From assembly GCA_003254885.1 (NCBI GenBank), contig QANT01006877.1, positions 1 to 34,751 on the forward strand: a DNA stretch of 34,751 bases, given 5' to 3'. Position numbers and translations under genes: made by a program. The notes under the pieces were generated by a model, which saw nothing but the letters and a program-made list of their open reading frames with translations, ran no database searches and was not told the origin of the DNA. Positions 1-9,078 of this stretch are shown piece after piece; the stretch's first letter is position 1, and each line of letters begins with the position of its first letter. The DNA is from Purshia tridentata. Taxonomy: Eukaryota > Streptophyta > Magnoliopsida > Rosales > Rosaceae.

Positions 1-171
1 TTTAGGGTGTTAAAGCACTTTGTACCAAACTTCACTACCCATGATAAATGATATCATGGATGAAAAAATTAATTCTTTCTCATTTTATGAACAAAATCTA
101 GAGTTTGTAAGATCTAAGTGAGGGAATTTAACTAAAAAAAGCTTACTTGATAATTTTTACGGTGATGCTTT

Positions 172-191
172 CTCCTCACCTTGGTGAGGAG
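172..191. repeat. short perfect hairpin
   Basis: CTCCTCACC and GGTGAGGAG form a 9-bp perfect stem separated by TT. No flanking U-tract or gene links it to termination. It is probably an incidental or transposon-derived palindrome. Confidence 0.6.
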
Positions 192-274
192 GTTTAGTGA
201 CCACTCATGAGTATTAAACTAAAATAAAAAAGAAAAGAAGAATAAAATGACATTTAAACTAGAAAAAAAGTAAA

Positions 275-414
275 TAAAATAATAATTTAGAAGCATATAA
301 ATAAATTAAAGAAGGAGAAGAAGAGACATGAAAATTAAACTAATTAAAATAATAACTTAAAAGCATGAAAATAAATTAATGAAGGAGAAGTAGAGACATG
401 AAAATTAATTAAAC
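275..414. repeat. 70-bp tandem duplication, two copies
   Basis: Two copies of an AT-rich block, about 275-344 and 345-414, are offset by exactly 70 bp. The marker GAAGGAGAAG lies at 311 and 381. The copies differ at several positions, so the duplication is not recent. Confidence 0.75.
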
Positions 415-569
415 AACTTAAAATTATAAAATAAAAAGTGCTAATAAAATAAAACCATAAAATTAAAGATCTCTCTTAAATTCCATCCCAAAAAGGTGGA
501 AATTCTATAACTAAAAAGAGAGAGAAAAGAGGCTAAAAAGAGAACCCCCAAATAAAGGCCGAAAGTTGC

Positions 570-577
570 TTTATATA
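570..577 (-). promoter_or_regulatory. TATA-like box on the minus strand
   Basis: The minus strand reads TATATAAA, followed downstream by a pyrimidine-rich leader-like stretch (about 500-545). This layout resembles a plant Pol II or LTR promoter. No downstream coding region can be supported, so the call rests on motif and context only. Confidence 0.25.
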
Positions 578-792
578 GGCATAAGTTAGGGCTAGAAATA
601 TCTAGAATAGGAATATGTGGCATGAAAGGGAGGTCTAGGTGAGAGAGAGCTGGAGATAGCCAATTTTCAGGTGTCATGTGCCACATGTCGCGTGTTGAGT
701 GGCTAGGGAAGAGATTAATCAAGACATGGCAGCTGGGCTTTGGCTTGTGGGGCGCATGGCTTACTGCAAGAGGAAGAGAGAGAGAGCTAGGA

Positions 793-827
793 TTGTGGCT
801 TGTGGCTTGTGGCTTGTGGCTTGTGGC
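793..827. repeat. 7-bp microsatellite, five perfect units
   Basis: Five perfect TTGTGGC units are followed by a degenerate sixth (TTGCAGC). Because 7 is not a multiple of 3, the run stays open in several frames and creates the spurious heptapeptide-repeat ORFs seen on both strands here. Confidence 0.9.
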
Positions 828-1289
828 TTGCAGCTTGGCTGGAAAGCAAAAGAATGAGAGCAGCGGAAAGAAGGAGAAACTGTGGATGTGGTTTGGTTTT
901 ATGCTTGCCACGTGTCGCCATGATATTTCCTAGCTAAGAGATTCATTAATCAAATAAATGGCAGCTGGACAAAGCAAAAGAGAGAAGCGGAAAGGAGGGA
1001 GGAAGTTTCCTTCCTTTGTGACCCTTCGCCTCCCAAGGAGTGGGCTAGGCTTCTCTTCTCTTCCATTCTTTGGGCTTTATTATTATTTTTTTTTGCATTT
1101 TTTAACCTACAAAATTAAAACACTCATTAATTAAAAAGTCATAATCATAAACTAATCTAACTTAGAAAGAAACTCATTTAAAAACTATGATTTAATGTAA
1201 AAACTAATTAAAATTAAATACTAAACTAATTATATATAATAGCACTTAAAATCGTACAAATGCTAAAAGAAAAGGATTAGAATGCATAT

Positions 1290-1297
1290 TTTAGAGG
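1290..1297. repeat. 8-bp target site duplication, left (TTTAGAGG)
   Basis: TTTAGAGG directly precedes the left terminus of the 1298-2399 element and is repeated exactly at 2400-2407. Eight bases is the target duplication size of the hAT superfamily. Confidence 0.85.
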
Positions 1298-2399
1298 CAA
1301 GGAATGTAATTTTGATTTCGTTGGAAGTTTCGATGGAAATTTCGATTTCGCTAGGGTTTAGACAAAAACAACGGAAATTGCTATCAAACGATGAAAATTT
1401 TAAATGAAACTTTACAATATGCTTATTTAACATATTATCTACTACATTTATAAAAAAAATATTGAAGGAACTCAACTATATTCTAGGTTTCATGTGATAT
1501 TAAGTGCATATAATGTGCACTGGAGGTAAATTTTATTAATAAAATACTACCCTAATTAATAAATTATAATTATAATATCTTTACAAATTATACTTCAATA
1601 ATAAATCATAAATTATATAATCTATACACTAAATCCTATGGTCCTTATATACTATATAATCCATATTCTATATTTTTTGAGCTATGATATAATATAACTT
1701 ATAAGATATTAAGGTTTAAATCCTTTAGGATATTTTTAATTTTTTTTTATATAAAAATGTATTAGAATCTAGGATTTAAAAATAATACTACATAAAACTC
1801 ACTAAACCAAACCCCAAACCCCAAACCAAATCCCACAAGCATCTCTCTGGATCTTCCACCTTCAAACACAGTCCAGCCTGCCATCGTTCCCTGCCATCGA
1901 AACCCACCAAAAACCCAGCTTAGCCTCTTCTCTTCCTCCTTCCCTAGTCTTAGCTCTTTTCAAAACTCAATCTCCTCTATTTTTCCCTTGATCNTTCCAC
2001 CTCCAAACGCAGTCCAGCCTACCATCGTTCCCTGCCATCGAAACCCACCAAAAACCCAGCTTAGCCTCTTCTCTTCCTCCTTCCCTAGTCTCAGCTCTTT
2101 TTAAAACTCAGTCTCCTCTATTTCTCCCTTGATCTCCAAAAAAGCTAAACAAAACCCAAGAATTCCAATCCCAAACCTAGAAATTTCATCTGGGCAAAGA
2201 GTTTGGTTCAAAATTTTACTGAAATTTCGATAGTCTACCCCGAAATTTTACCATATCACCACAAATTCTCTCTTAAAATTTCCCCAAAATTTCCCAAAAA
2301 TTTTCGAAATTTTACCGAAAAATGGCTGAAATGATGATTTCGTATCGGGACCCTCCAAAAACGATAATTTCAGCGAAATTACCGAAATTACACTCCTTG
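1298..2399. mobile_element. non-autonomous hAT-like DNA transposon, 1102 bp
   Basis: The left end begins CAAGGAATGTAATTTTGATT. The right end, read on the minus strand, begins CAAGGAGTGTAATTTCGG. These imperfect terminal inverted repeats continue into subterminal sequence rich in GAAATTTCG motifs at both ends. The element is flanked by an exact 8-bp duplication, TTTAGAGG, as expected for hAT insertion. It is too short for a transposase and none is visible, so an autonomous hAT must have moved it. It contains a ~140-bp tandem repeat (1850-2131) with one ambiguous base at 1994. It lies next to a decayed hAT transposase fragment (2408-2800), though whether the two belong to the same family is not shown. 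Confidence 0.85.
1850..2131. repeat. ~140-bp tandem duplication with ambiguous base at 1994
   Basis: Two copies of a C-rich block (1850-1989 and 1990-2131) share the CAGTCCAGCC and CTTCTCTTCCTCC segments, with only a few substitutions. The single N falls just after the copy junction. It may be a real tandem repeat with an unresolved base or a contig join whose overlap was not collapsed. Confidence 0.85.
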
Positions 2400-2407
2400 T
2401 TTAGAGG
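2400..2407. repeat. 8-bp target site duplication, right (TTTAGAGG)
   Basis: Exact repeat of 1290-1297, directly following the right terminus CACTCCTTG of the hAT-like element. Confidence 0.85.
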
Positions 2408-2800
2408 TTAAATAAATATAATAAAATGAGCTCAACAACTAGCATTATCCACTGTAATGCTAAACACTTTGTCTATCCCTCAACTTCTCAAAAACCCCTC
2501 TAGACATCTCCCTATATCATCTCCCTTGTGACTTATGATCTTGGTAAAATTAGTGATACTTTTATGCAAATTTCAATCATTGTCCAAGAAATGAGCAATG
2601 ACTATCATATAATTAATGTTTTGGATTGAGGTCCAAGTATTGATTGTGATACTTACCCATTGGTCACTTATCACACTCAAAATCTTAGCCCTCTCCACTA
2701 AGAACAAATCCCACATTTCAGCAACTACATTCTTCCTATCGGGTATCTTGAACCTAGGTTGAAGATCATGGATGAAGACCTTAAACCCTTTTGCCTCAAC
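2408..2800 (-). pseudogene. hAT-type (BED finger family) transposase, central fragment
   Basis: Minus-strand translation, with stops, gives segments typical of plant hAT transposases of the RICESLEEPER/DAYSLEEPER type: VEAKGFKVFIHDLQPRFKIP (about 2741-2800), then a segment like SITINTWTSIQNINYMIVIAHF with the TDTWTS-like core, then HKSITNFTKI, SHKGDDIG, and ITVDNAS near 2430. These correspond to the part after the BED finger and the start of the RNase H-like catalytic region. In-frame stops (one inside the segment after HFLDND, one before GIDKVF) make it a pseudogene. It is the continuation of the fragment at 14676-15015, from which it is separated by the Tat element. Nothing resembling the C-terminal dimerisation region is visible further left. 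Confidence 0.8.
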
Positions 2801-2805
2801 TACCC
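2801..2805. repeat. 5-bp target site duplication of the Tat element, left (TACCC)
   Basis: TACCC immediately precedes the 5' LTR and recurs at 14671-14675 immediately after the 3' LTR. Five bases is the normal duplication size for Ty3/gypsy integrases. Confidence 0.9.
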
Positions 2806-2916
2806 TATGGGATCCAAAATTAAATCGGGCTTGAACCCAACACTCAAAGCTCGTTGGGCTAAAAGTTCAACAAGCAATATGATGCCCAATTGCTCATGAA
2901 AGATAAATGGGCTATT

Positions 2917-3278
2917 AGTAAAAAAACCCATAATAATGACGCCCAACAAAAGACACGTTGAGTACATGAGAAAACTAATGTGGGATAACCCACATTAGCC
3001 AATAAACCCACGATTAGCCCTTAGAAATCCATATGACCAGCATGAAGTGGGGTAAATTTCGGGATCGATAGAACTTGGAGCCCAAGATTCAAGAACAAGT
3101 AAAAAAACCCATAATAATGACGCCCAACAAAAAACACGTTGAGTACATGAGAAAACTAATGTGGGATAACCAACATTAGCCAATAAACCCACGATTAGCC
3201 CTTAGAAATCCATATGACCAGCATGAAGTGGGGTAAATTTCAGGATCGATAGAACTTGGAGCCCAAGATTCAAGAACT
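2917..3278 (+). repeat. 181-bp tandem duplication inside the 5' LTR
   Basis: Copies 2917-3097 and 3098-3278 are nearly identical. The 3' LTR has a single copy, so the duplication arose in this LTR after insertion. The copies resemble each other far more than either resembles the 3' LTR, so the duplication is much younger than the insertion itself, unless it is an assembly artefact. Confidence 0.9.
2975..2998 (+). repeat. 10-bp-stem hairpin in the LTR
   Basis: CTAATGTGGG and CCCACATTAG pair perfectly around ATAA. The 3' LTR equivalent (14301-14323) reads CTAACGTGG and CCCACGTTAG, one base shorter in the left arm. The second copy in the 5' LTR has one mismatch. The paired change T-A versus C-G fits CpG decay on opposite strands of an originally CG-containing palindrome. 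Confidence 0.75.
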
Positions 3279-3286
3279 TTATAAAA
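3278..3286 (+). promoter_or_regulatory. TATA box of the 5' LTR
   Basis: TTTATAAAA lies just downstream of the 181-bp duplication and about 240 bp before the LTR end, a usual place for the Pol II TATA box of a plant LTR. In the 3' LTR the equivalent reads CCATAAAAC and has lost the T. Confidence 0.5.
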
Positions 3287-3527
3287 CCCAGAGATTAAAC
3301 CATCAAAAGGTACGTAATCAGACTGATTTTTACGAGCAAACACATTAAACTCATCCTAACTTAGGCATCAAAGTATCATTGCAGGTAAACCACCCTCCCA
3401 ATTCAGCTCCAGTGATCATCAACATGCATTAGGCTCATAGTCAAATCAAACGTCACGATTTAGGTTAAGTTGATTGAATTATTGTTTATTGCTAAATTAC
3501 ATTAAGTAAGATTTTTAGCATCAACAA

Positions 3528-3545
3528 TTGGCGCCGTCTGTGGGA
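3528..3545 (+). other. primer binding site (PBS)
   Basis: TTGGCGCCGTCTGTGGGA starts one base after the LTR end. The run TGGCGCCGT complements the 3' end of plant tRNA-Asp, including CCA; the following bases match less well. The same PBS form is common in plant Tat/Retand-type elements. Confidence 0.8.
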
Positions 3546-3570
3546 ATGATTACGAAGCAGTTGATCAACC

Positions 3571-3840
3571 ATGACCAACATCAAAGACAATGTGAATGGG
3601 TCGCAAAGCCAAGTTCCAACAGAAATAATGAGTCTTCTGAGAAACCTAGCTAACAAGGTCGATGAAGCCACTCGTGTCACTAATGAAGCTCTAACAGCAA
3701 CACATCAAAAGCAGAAAATCACAAATGGCAAGCAAAAAAGAAGACAGGCCGAAGGCAATTTAGAAGATTCCCATGATAGTGATCTCGATGAAGGAGAGTC
3801 CAATCGAGAGCGGCAGGACGAAGGGCAAAACAACCTCGAG
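3571..3840 (+). pseudogene. gag, N-terminal part
   Basis: The first ATG after the PBS opens a 90-codon frame ending at 3841-3843. It is hydrophilic and charged (QKQKITNGKQKRRQAEGN, then an Asp/Glu/Ser/Arg-rich tail), as expected for the N-terminus of a plant gypsy Gag. It breaks off by stop and frameshift. Related sequence continues in another frame (about 3850-4027) until the foreign LTR begins at 4036. No capsid motif is seen in this part. Confidence 0.6.
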
Positions 3841-3958
3841 TAGCCTACCATGGAGAGAACATGAGAGGGAAAAGATCTTAGTATATTTCTCAACGGGTAT
3901 CGAACACTCACCCCTACACACCTCACCATCGAGGCTACATGTGGAATATAACGATCAC

Positions 3959-4035
3959 CATTTTTTGACTAGATCATGGCAGCGAAAAAGCCAAAGAAGT
4001 TTCAGACCCAAAATTCTAGCTGTTTGATGGAACAG
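3959..4035 (+). repeat. 77-bp gag segment, left copy
   Basis: This gag segment (containing TGACTAGATCATGGCAGCG) is repeated at 6024-6100 with minimal change (TTCTAGC here, TTCCAGC there). The two copies flank the foreign LTR and the N at 6023. A normal transposition duplicates about 5 bp, not 77. Confidence 0.9.
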
Positions 4036-6022
4036 GTGTAACACCCCGCACCTTTCAAAGTGGTTTTGAAAAGCTTTTTAAAGGTTTTCAGGATTTCATT
4101 TGAAAAGTAAAACGTTTTGGGGGTTTTTTTGAATTTTAAAGTTTGATTTTAAAGGGGGCAAAAGTTGACTTTTTGTTCAGGAGGACTCTTCGCGTTGACT
4201 TTGGGTTCATTGGAAAGGTCTCGTCCTCACGAGTTCGTAGACACGTAGCACGCGTCAAACAGAGCTACGGTTTGAAAGTTACGGACGTGTGAAGAGAAGG
4301 ACACATTGGTAATTTTGAAAAAGGTGATTTTAAAAGCCCAAAAACCCAGAAAATCTTCAGTTTCTCTCTCCTCTCTCCCGACGTCTCTCCTTCTCTCGCG
4401 AGTGCAACTTGCAGCCGCGCCTTTCGCCGGCGCGTGGGGGCGAGTCCGGCGGCGCTGGAGCCGATCTTCGACTCGCCGTGCTCGTCTCTTTCCCCTCTTC
4501 CTTCCGGTGGTGGCAGCTTCCCGTGAAACAGCCCGGAACCAGAAGACCCAGTCGCGACCCGCCGCCTTTGCCTTGCCGATCTCGACGTTTCCGGCGACGA
4601 CGAGGCTCAGCGACCGCCCAGACCTTCTCTACTCGTCGAGCCCAGCGTGTTGGTGGGTTCGATTGACCCATGGGACTGCCGTTGACGGCGGATCGAGTGT
4701 GGGTGTGCCGCCGGCTTTCCGGCTAGTTTTCTTCCTTTTCCGGCCACTTTTGGCCGTCGACCCAGGTTTGAGAATCGATCCTCTCAACCTCCTCTACCTG
4801 TTTGTGTTGTCCATTGTTGACGTTAGAGAGTTTGACTTTTGGCAGGTTGACCACCCTTTGACCACTGCGGGTACCGCCGCGTGTGGGGGTTCCAGCGACT
4901 TCTTTCAGTGTTTTTGGCCTCGGGCCAACCACCCGAGCTTGTGGGTGAGTTTCTTGGACCGTTCTTGTGTTTTGTCGGGGCCGGGCAGTCACCGTGTGTG
5001 GTGGTTCCCGCCCATTTCAGTTGTTAAAGAAACTGTTTGTGAACTCTATTGGTTGCTTGTTGGTTGTCTAGTCTTAGCAGGTACACTCGGCACGGGAATT
5101 TGTATTTCCGATGCCGTTGTGCTGCCAGATTTTGGAATCCGAGCAAAGGAGCCACGAAGGGCACGAAGGGTAGTTCAGTCTTTTCGTGCGGAACACTGTG
5201 AGTGAACTTAAGACCAATTTAATTCAGTTCAGTTAATTTTCTGGTCAAGTTAATTTCTTGCCTTGTTTGCTTTGTGTGATTGGTTGTTGTTTGCTAGTTA
5301 AGAGGGGTACGGAAATTAGGATTGCAGATCTCGAGGTGTTAAAGGTTATTTGAGGTTAAAGGCTTAAGTATGAGATTGGAGTATCAGTGGGTATCAATTG
5401 AGGATTAAGTTGGATTCTAAATAAGGATCAGTGGTTATTGTTCGAGGATTAGTGGATCCCGTTGAAGGATCTAGTTGGATCCCAAGTAAGAATCTTTGGG
5501 TTTGTTTTGAGGTGATTTTCAGTTTAGAGGTTAAATCGAGGATAATTGAGTATTTCAGCTTGGGACAGTGAATTGATTGGTTAGAGGTTTTAGTGATCAG
5601 GATAAGATTTGTGTTTCTGACTTGAGGCTTGATTGTGTTTTGAGGCTTAAGATGGATTGTGAATTGAGTATTTTATTGAATTTCTAATTTGAGGTTACAG
5701 TTGGATTTCACTCATACAAGCTCTAGTGAGCTTACCGGGTTTGTGTGTAAACCCGGTGCACCTGTGATTGGGTGCAGGGTTTGGTTTTGCAGGCTTGCAG
5801 GCTGAGAAGACAGTGGAGAGAAGACGAGGCAGTGGGACCAGCAGTGCTACAGAAAGTTATTTTACACTGTGATTTTTATGTACAAGATTTTACAGCCTGA
5901 TTTTATAAATGTGTTTTTGTAAAATTACAGTTGCTTTAGTAAATTACTTTATTATTCATGGCTCACAGTTTTATAAAAAGGGCCCACAGCTTCAGGAATT
6001 AATTTCAGTTTTCAGGTTCAGT
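4036..6022 (+). mobile_element. truncated LTR of a second gypsy family, Tekay/Del-like
   Basis: It begins TGTAACACCCCGCACC, the typical start of plant chromovirus (Tekay/Del) LTRs. It then runs through an AT-rich U3, a GC-rich pyrimidine-rich stretch at about 4360-4950, a hairpin (5734-5757) next to a GTGCACCTGTGATTGGGTGCAG-type segment (5755-5776), and an acidic-codon-like tail region around 5800-5840. It shows no CA end, PBS or internal coding domain and stops at the N (6023). It is therefore an LTR truncated at its 3' end, or the edge of an element lost in assembly. The family assignment rests on recollection of the LTR layout, not on coding sequence. The 299-codon frame at 4306-5205 shows no domain. 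Confidence 0.65.
5734..5757 (+). repeat. 9-bp-stem hairpin within the foreign LTR
   Basis: ACCGGGTTT and AAACCCGGT pair perfectly around GTGTGT. I recall the same motif in other plant Tekay-type LTRs near the RNA 3' processing region, so it may be a conserved structural element of this LTR class. Confidence 0.7.
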
Positions 6023-6023
6023 N
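6023..6023. other. ambiguous base at a probable sequence join
   Basis: The N separates the truncated foreign LTR from sequence that restarts 77 bp before that LTR's insertion point in gag. See the findings for the artefact and biological readings. Confidence 0.8.
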
Positions 6024-6100
6024 TTTTTTGACTAGATCATGGCAGCGAAAAAGCCAAAGAAGTTTCAGACCCAAAATTCCAGCTGTTTGATGGAACAGGA
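6024..6100 (+). repeat. 77-bp gag segment, right copy
   Basis: Second copy of 3959-4035. Beyond it gag continues uninterrupted (GAGACCCCATGGAGC), so this copy represents the uninterrupted version of the insertion site. Confidence 0.9.
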
Positions 6101-6997
6101 GACCCCATGGAGCACATCTACCATTAACAACGACAATTAGTTTCGGAAGTGGAAAACGAGCTGTTGCAATGCAAACTCTCCCCGTTGAGGCTAACCGGTT
6201 CGGCACTGACCTAGTTTACACAATTGAAACTGAGAACCATCCATAGCTTCTCAGAACTCTGCGAAATTTTCATTTCTTAGTATATTTGCAACCAGAAAAG
6301 GAAGAAGGACATTACGGTCTTGTTTCATAGGAAACAAGGGAAGAATGATAATCTAAAAGACTATATGTCCCGTTTCCTGGTAGAAATGTCATCTCTTGAC
6401 AATTGTCCAAGAGAAAAAATCACGGCAGCGTTCAAGGAAGGCTTATTGTCTGGGTCAAAACTTCACAAGGAGATCATCATGCACCCTTCATATGATATGA
6501 GAGAATATATAGCTCGAGCCAAACCATTCATCCACTACGAAGAAGATGCTACCAGTCGATGCCAAGTATCAGCAATCCAGGAAAGCTCTTTAAAATTCAA
6601 ATAGACGAACATCAAAACCATCCAAATCGGCATTGCTGCACCCCCACTTAAGAGGATAGATGGAAGATCAAATAACAAGAGCAAAAGGCGGCAAAATCCA
6701 AAGTTCGAAGATAAGTTAGCTAACATCAAACTTGCCTGCAGCGTCTCAAAAATATACCATGATAACAAGGCAAAAGGTATCTTCCGACAACCCTCACCTT
6801 TGAAAAGCAAGCTAAAGAATATGGACCAATCGAAGCACTGCTCCTTGCACAACACTTTTGGCCATGACCTTGAGGAATACCATAACCTAAGAGGACAAAT
6901 TGCAGCGATGATAAGAAAGGGGCAGCTAACCCAGTATCAGGTTAGAGTAACCCAACCCCAGGAAAATGGTCAAAGAGAGAGAACCAATTCCGCCTAG
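6024..6997 (+). pseudogene. gag, capsid and C-terminal part
   Basis: The frame at 6320-6604 has the layout of a plant gypsy Gag: FHRKQGKNDNLKDYMSRFL, then a KEGLLSGSKLHKEI-like segment. A later frame (6800-6997) carries CSLHNTFGHDLEEYHNLRGQ and IAAMIRKGQL, matching the conserved (C/H)xxHxxxGHxTE(E/D)CxxL...I..LIRxG block that ends Tat-clade Gag before the protease. Several stops and frame changes separate the pieces. The protein would form the virus-like particle; here it is not translatable as a whole. Confidence 0.8.
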
Positions 6998-7198
6998 GCA
7001 GAGCTGATCCTTTATGAGATTCACTCCATCCATGGAGGACCTGAACCTCCGAAGAGGAAAACGGCAGAATGATGTAGAGCAAAGCGCAGGCTCAAAAATG
7101 TCTGAAGAGTGAACCAAATCAGTTCGGCTTCGAAAAAGGCCACAACTTAAAGAGAAAGCAAGGGACTAATCCAATTCACTTGGAAAGACCTAGAAAGA

Positions 7199-7588
7199 TT
7201 GGAATGTCCACACAAAAATGCCCTCGTAGTCACTCTTCAAATTGGAAACTCCAGGGTCCATCGGGTCATGATCGATGGGGGAAGCAGCACTGAAGTCATG
7301 TACTACAGTGCGTTCAAGCAAATGGGCTTCAAAGAAAAAGATTTGAAGGTCAACAAAACTCCAATCCTAGCCTTCGAAGGTAGCCAGGCAATACTAGTGG
7401 GGGAAATAACCTTATCAGTAATTGCAGCGGGGAAAACTCTCCAAACAACTTTTGTGGTTATTAATTCTCCTTTAGCATACAATGTAATCATGGTAGAGAG
7501 AATGGAAGGAGAAGCTTCTACTCATTGCCTAGTCATGAGGTGCGTTTCTCCTGACGGAAAAGGCACCATCAACATCATGGGTGACTAG
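7199..7588 (+). pseudogene. aspartic protease domain of the Tat element
   Basis: The open segment contains IGNSRVHRVMIDGGSSTEVM with the catalytic motif DGGSS (Tat elements often have DGGSS where others have DTGSS), followed by the FKQMGF, LVGEI and PLAYNVIM blocks that usually precede a GRPWL motif. Here GRPWL is not recognisable and the frame runs into MEGEASTHCLVMRC and then a stop, so the protease-RT linker is damaged. The active-site Asp is retained. The enzyme would process the Gag-Pol polyprotein. Confidence 0.85.
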
Positions 7589-7851
7589 GCCATGGCAAGA
7601 AAATGCTATCACATCACCATGAACATCTGCTCGACAACCAATCACCCAGTTTTGGAGCTTGAGAAACCATAGCAATTAAAGGTAGACCCATCATCATCTA
7701 GGATCGAGGCAATATGCAAACCAATACTGCAGAACCACTAGCAGAAGTCGTCCTGGACCAAAAAGAACCAAACAAAACAATATTGGTGGCACCTCATCCT
7801 AAAAAATGAAGAGCGAACGCAATTGATAGAACAATTCGAACAAAGATAGAC

Positions 7852-8640
7852 ATGTTCGCATGGACACATACAGACATGCTAGTGATCAACCCAAGCATCG
7901 CTTGCCACAGGTTGAATGTCGACTCCAAAGCAATTCCCTTTCAACAAAGGCAAAGGAGATTCATACCCGAGAGAAACAAAATGATCGGCAATGAGATTGA
8001 TCGACTCCTAAGAGATGTATGGTGCCCTACATGGATCTCAAAAGTAGCAGTCATTCAAAAAAAAAATGGAGGGTATGCGTCAACTTCACAAACCTGAACA
8101 AAGCTTGCCCAAAGGATTGTTACCCTCTCCCAAAGATCGATCAAATGGTTGACGCCACTGCCGGGTATGAACAACTTACTTCCTCAATACATATTCTAGA
8201 TATAACCAAATTCCAATGGCAATTGGAGATCAGGAGAAAATGGCCTTCATATCCGAGCGGGGATTATACTGCTATATGGTCATGCCCTTCGGGCTTAAAA
8301 ATGCGGGATCAACCTACCAAAGGCTCGTAAACCATATGTTCAAAGAACAACTGGGGAGGACCATGGAAGTGTACATTGATGATATGGTAGTAAAAAGCAA
8401 GTTGAAGACAAACCACCATCGTGATCTACAAGAGACGTTTGAAGTTCTACGAAGGTACAAGATGCAATTGAACCCGACAAAATGCGCATTCGAGGTATCA
8501 TCCGGTTAGTTTCTTGGCTACATAGTTAGCCAAAGAGGGATAGAACCCAACTTAAGCAAAGTGCAAGAACTTCTAAAGATGGAAAAACCTTGAACAGCTT
8601 GGGAAGTACAAATTCTGATGGTAGAATCGCCACATTAAGC
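7852..8640 (+). pseudogene. reverse transcriptase domain of the Tat element
   Basis: Blocks appear in order: MFAWTHTDMLVINPSIACHR, WCPTWISKVAVIQKKNG, then after a frameshift in an A-run (8057-8066) WRVCVNFTNLNKACPKDCYP, PLPKIDQMVDATAGYE, LDITKF, YCYMVMPFGLKNAGSTYQR, the catalytic YIDD at 8372-8383, and LNPTKCAFEVSSG followed by a TAG stop (8507-8509) and FLGYIVSQRGIEPN. The YIDD active site is intact, but the A-run indel, the overlapping frames around 8200 and the stops make the gene inactive. The order and motifs are those of plant Ty3/gypsy RT. Confidence 0.95.
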
Positions 8641-8699
8641 AAATTCATTTCGAAAGCTTCAGACAAGTGCAAACCATTCTTTTAAGCAATCAGGACAAG

Positions 8700-9075
8700 A
8701 AAGGGAGGAGTATGGGGATCAGAACAGACAAAAGCCTTAAGGAAAATCAAGGAATATATGGCCAATCCGGTCCGAAGCCAAAAGAAACTTTGTATCTATA
8801 CCTCGCAGTTTCCGAGTTCGCCGTGAGCGCAGCATTGATCAAGGAACAGAAATGATAGCAACACCAATGTTCTACACCAGCACGAGCCTCATCGACTCCG
8901 AAACCAGGTATAATACTTCAGAAAAATGTGTACTTACCCTCGTCACAGCAAAAAAGAAGCTTCGGCAATATTTCGAAGGACACAAAATTGTGGCAATCAC
9001 CAACCAACCTGTTCAAACCATCCTTGCCAAACCAGACCTCTCCGGAAAAATGACCAAATGGACGATTCCAATACA
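8700..9075 (+). pseudogene. first RNase H domain (gypsy type)
   Basis: Segments LYLYLAVSEFAVSAALIKEQ and FYTSTSLIDSETRYNTSEK, with LRQYFEGHKIVAITNQPVQ and PDLSGKMTKW, follow RT in the usual gypsy order. A stop between the two halves (near 8853) and a frame change before the next domain break it. It would degrade the RNA strand during reverse transcription. Confidence 0.85.
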
Positions 9076-9078
9076 CAT

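Larger units (their letters stand above)
1..1289. other. AT-rich stretch without a supported gene
   Basis: No conserved protein is recognisable on either strand. The longest open frame (minus strand, about 441-911) is low-complexity, rich in Ser/Pro/His/Phe, and partly made by a 7-bp repeat, so I do not call it a gene. The stretch holds a hairpin (172-191), a 70-bp tandem duplication (about 275-414), a minus-strand TATA-like site (570-577) and a CT/GA-rich belt around 500-1030. The mixture of TATA box, pyrimidine-rich leader and AT-rich tail would suit a decayed LTR or transposon end, but no terminal structure was found. Confidence 0.5.
2806..3526 (+). repeat. 5' LTR of the Tat element
   Basis: 721 bp from TATGGGATCC to CATCAACA. 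The matching 3' LTR starts TGTGGGATCC, so the canonical TG start has become TA here. It is longer than the 3' LTR because of a 181-bp internal tandem duplication (2917-3278). Without that it would be 540 bp, against 539 bp for the 3' copy. Confidence 0.95.

Noticed and set aside
172..191. Hairpin as a transcription terminator
   Set aside because: Intrinsic terminators are bacterial; this is plant DNA and no gene end lies nearby.
441..933. Overlapping ORFs on both strands with an ATSHKPQ-like heptapeptide repeat
   Set aside because: The heptapeptide is the direct product of a 7-bp microsatellite, which stays open in several frames. No domain or codon pattern supports a protein.
4306..5205. 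299-codon open frame, the longest in the window
   Set aside because: It lies wholly inside the GC-rich part of an LTR, is compositionally biased (Arg/Pro/Ser, then Val/Leu), starts in U3-like sequence and shows no domain. An opposite-strand frame of similar look overlaps it.
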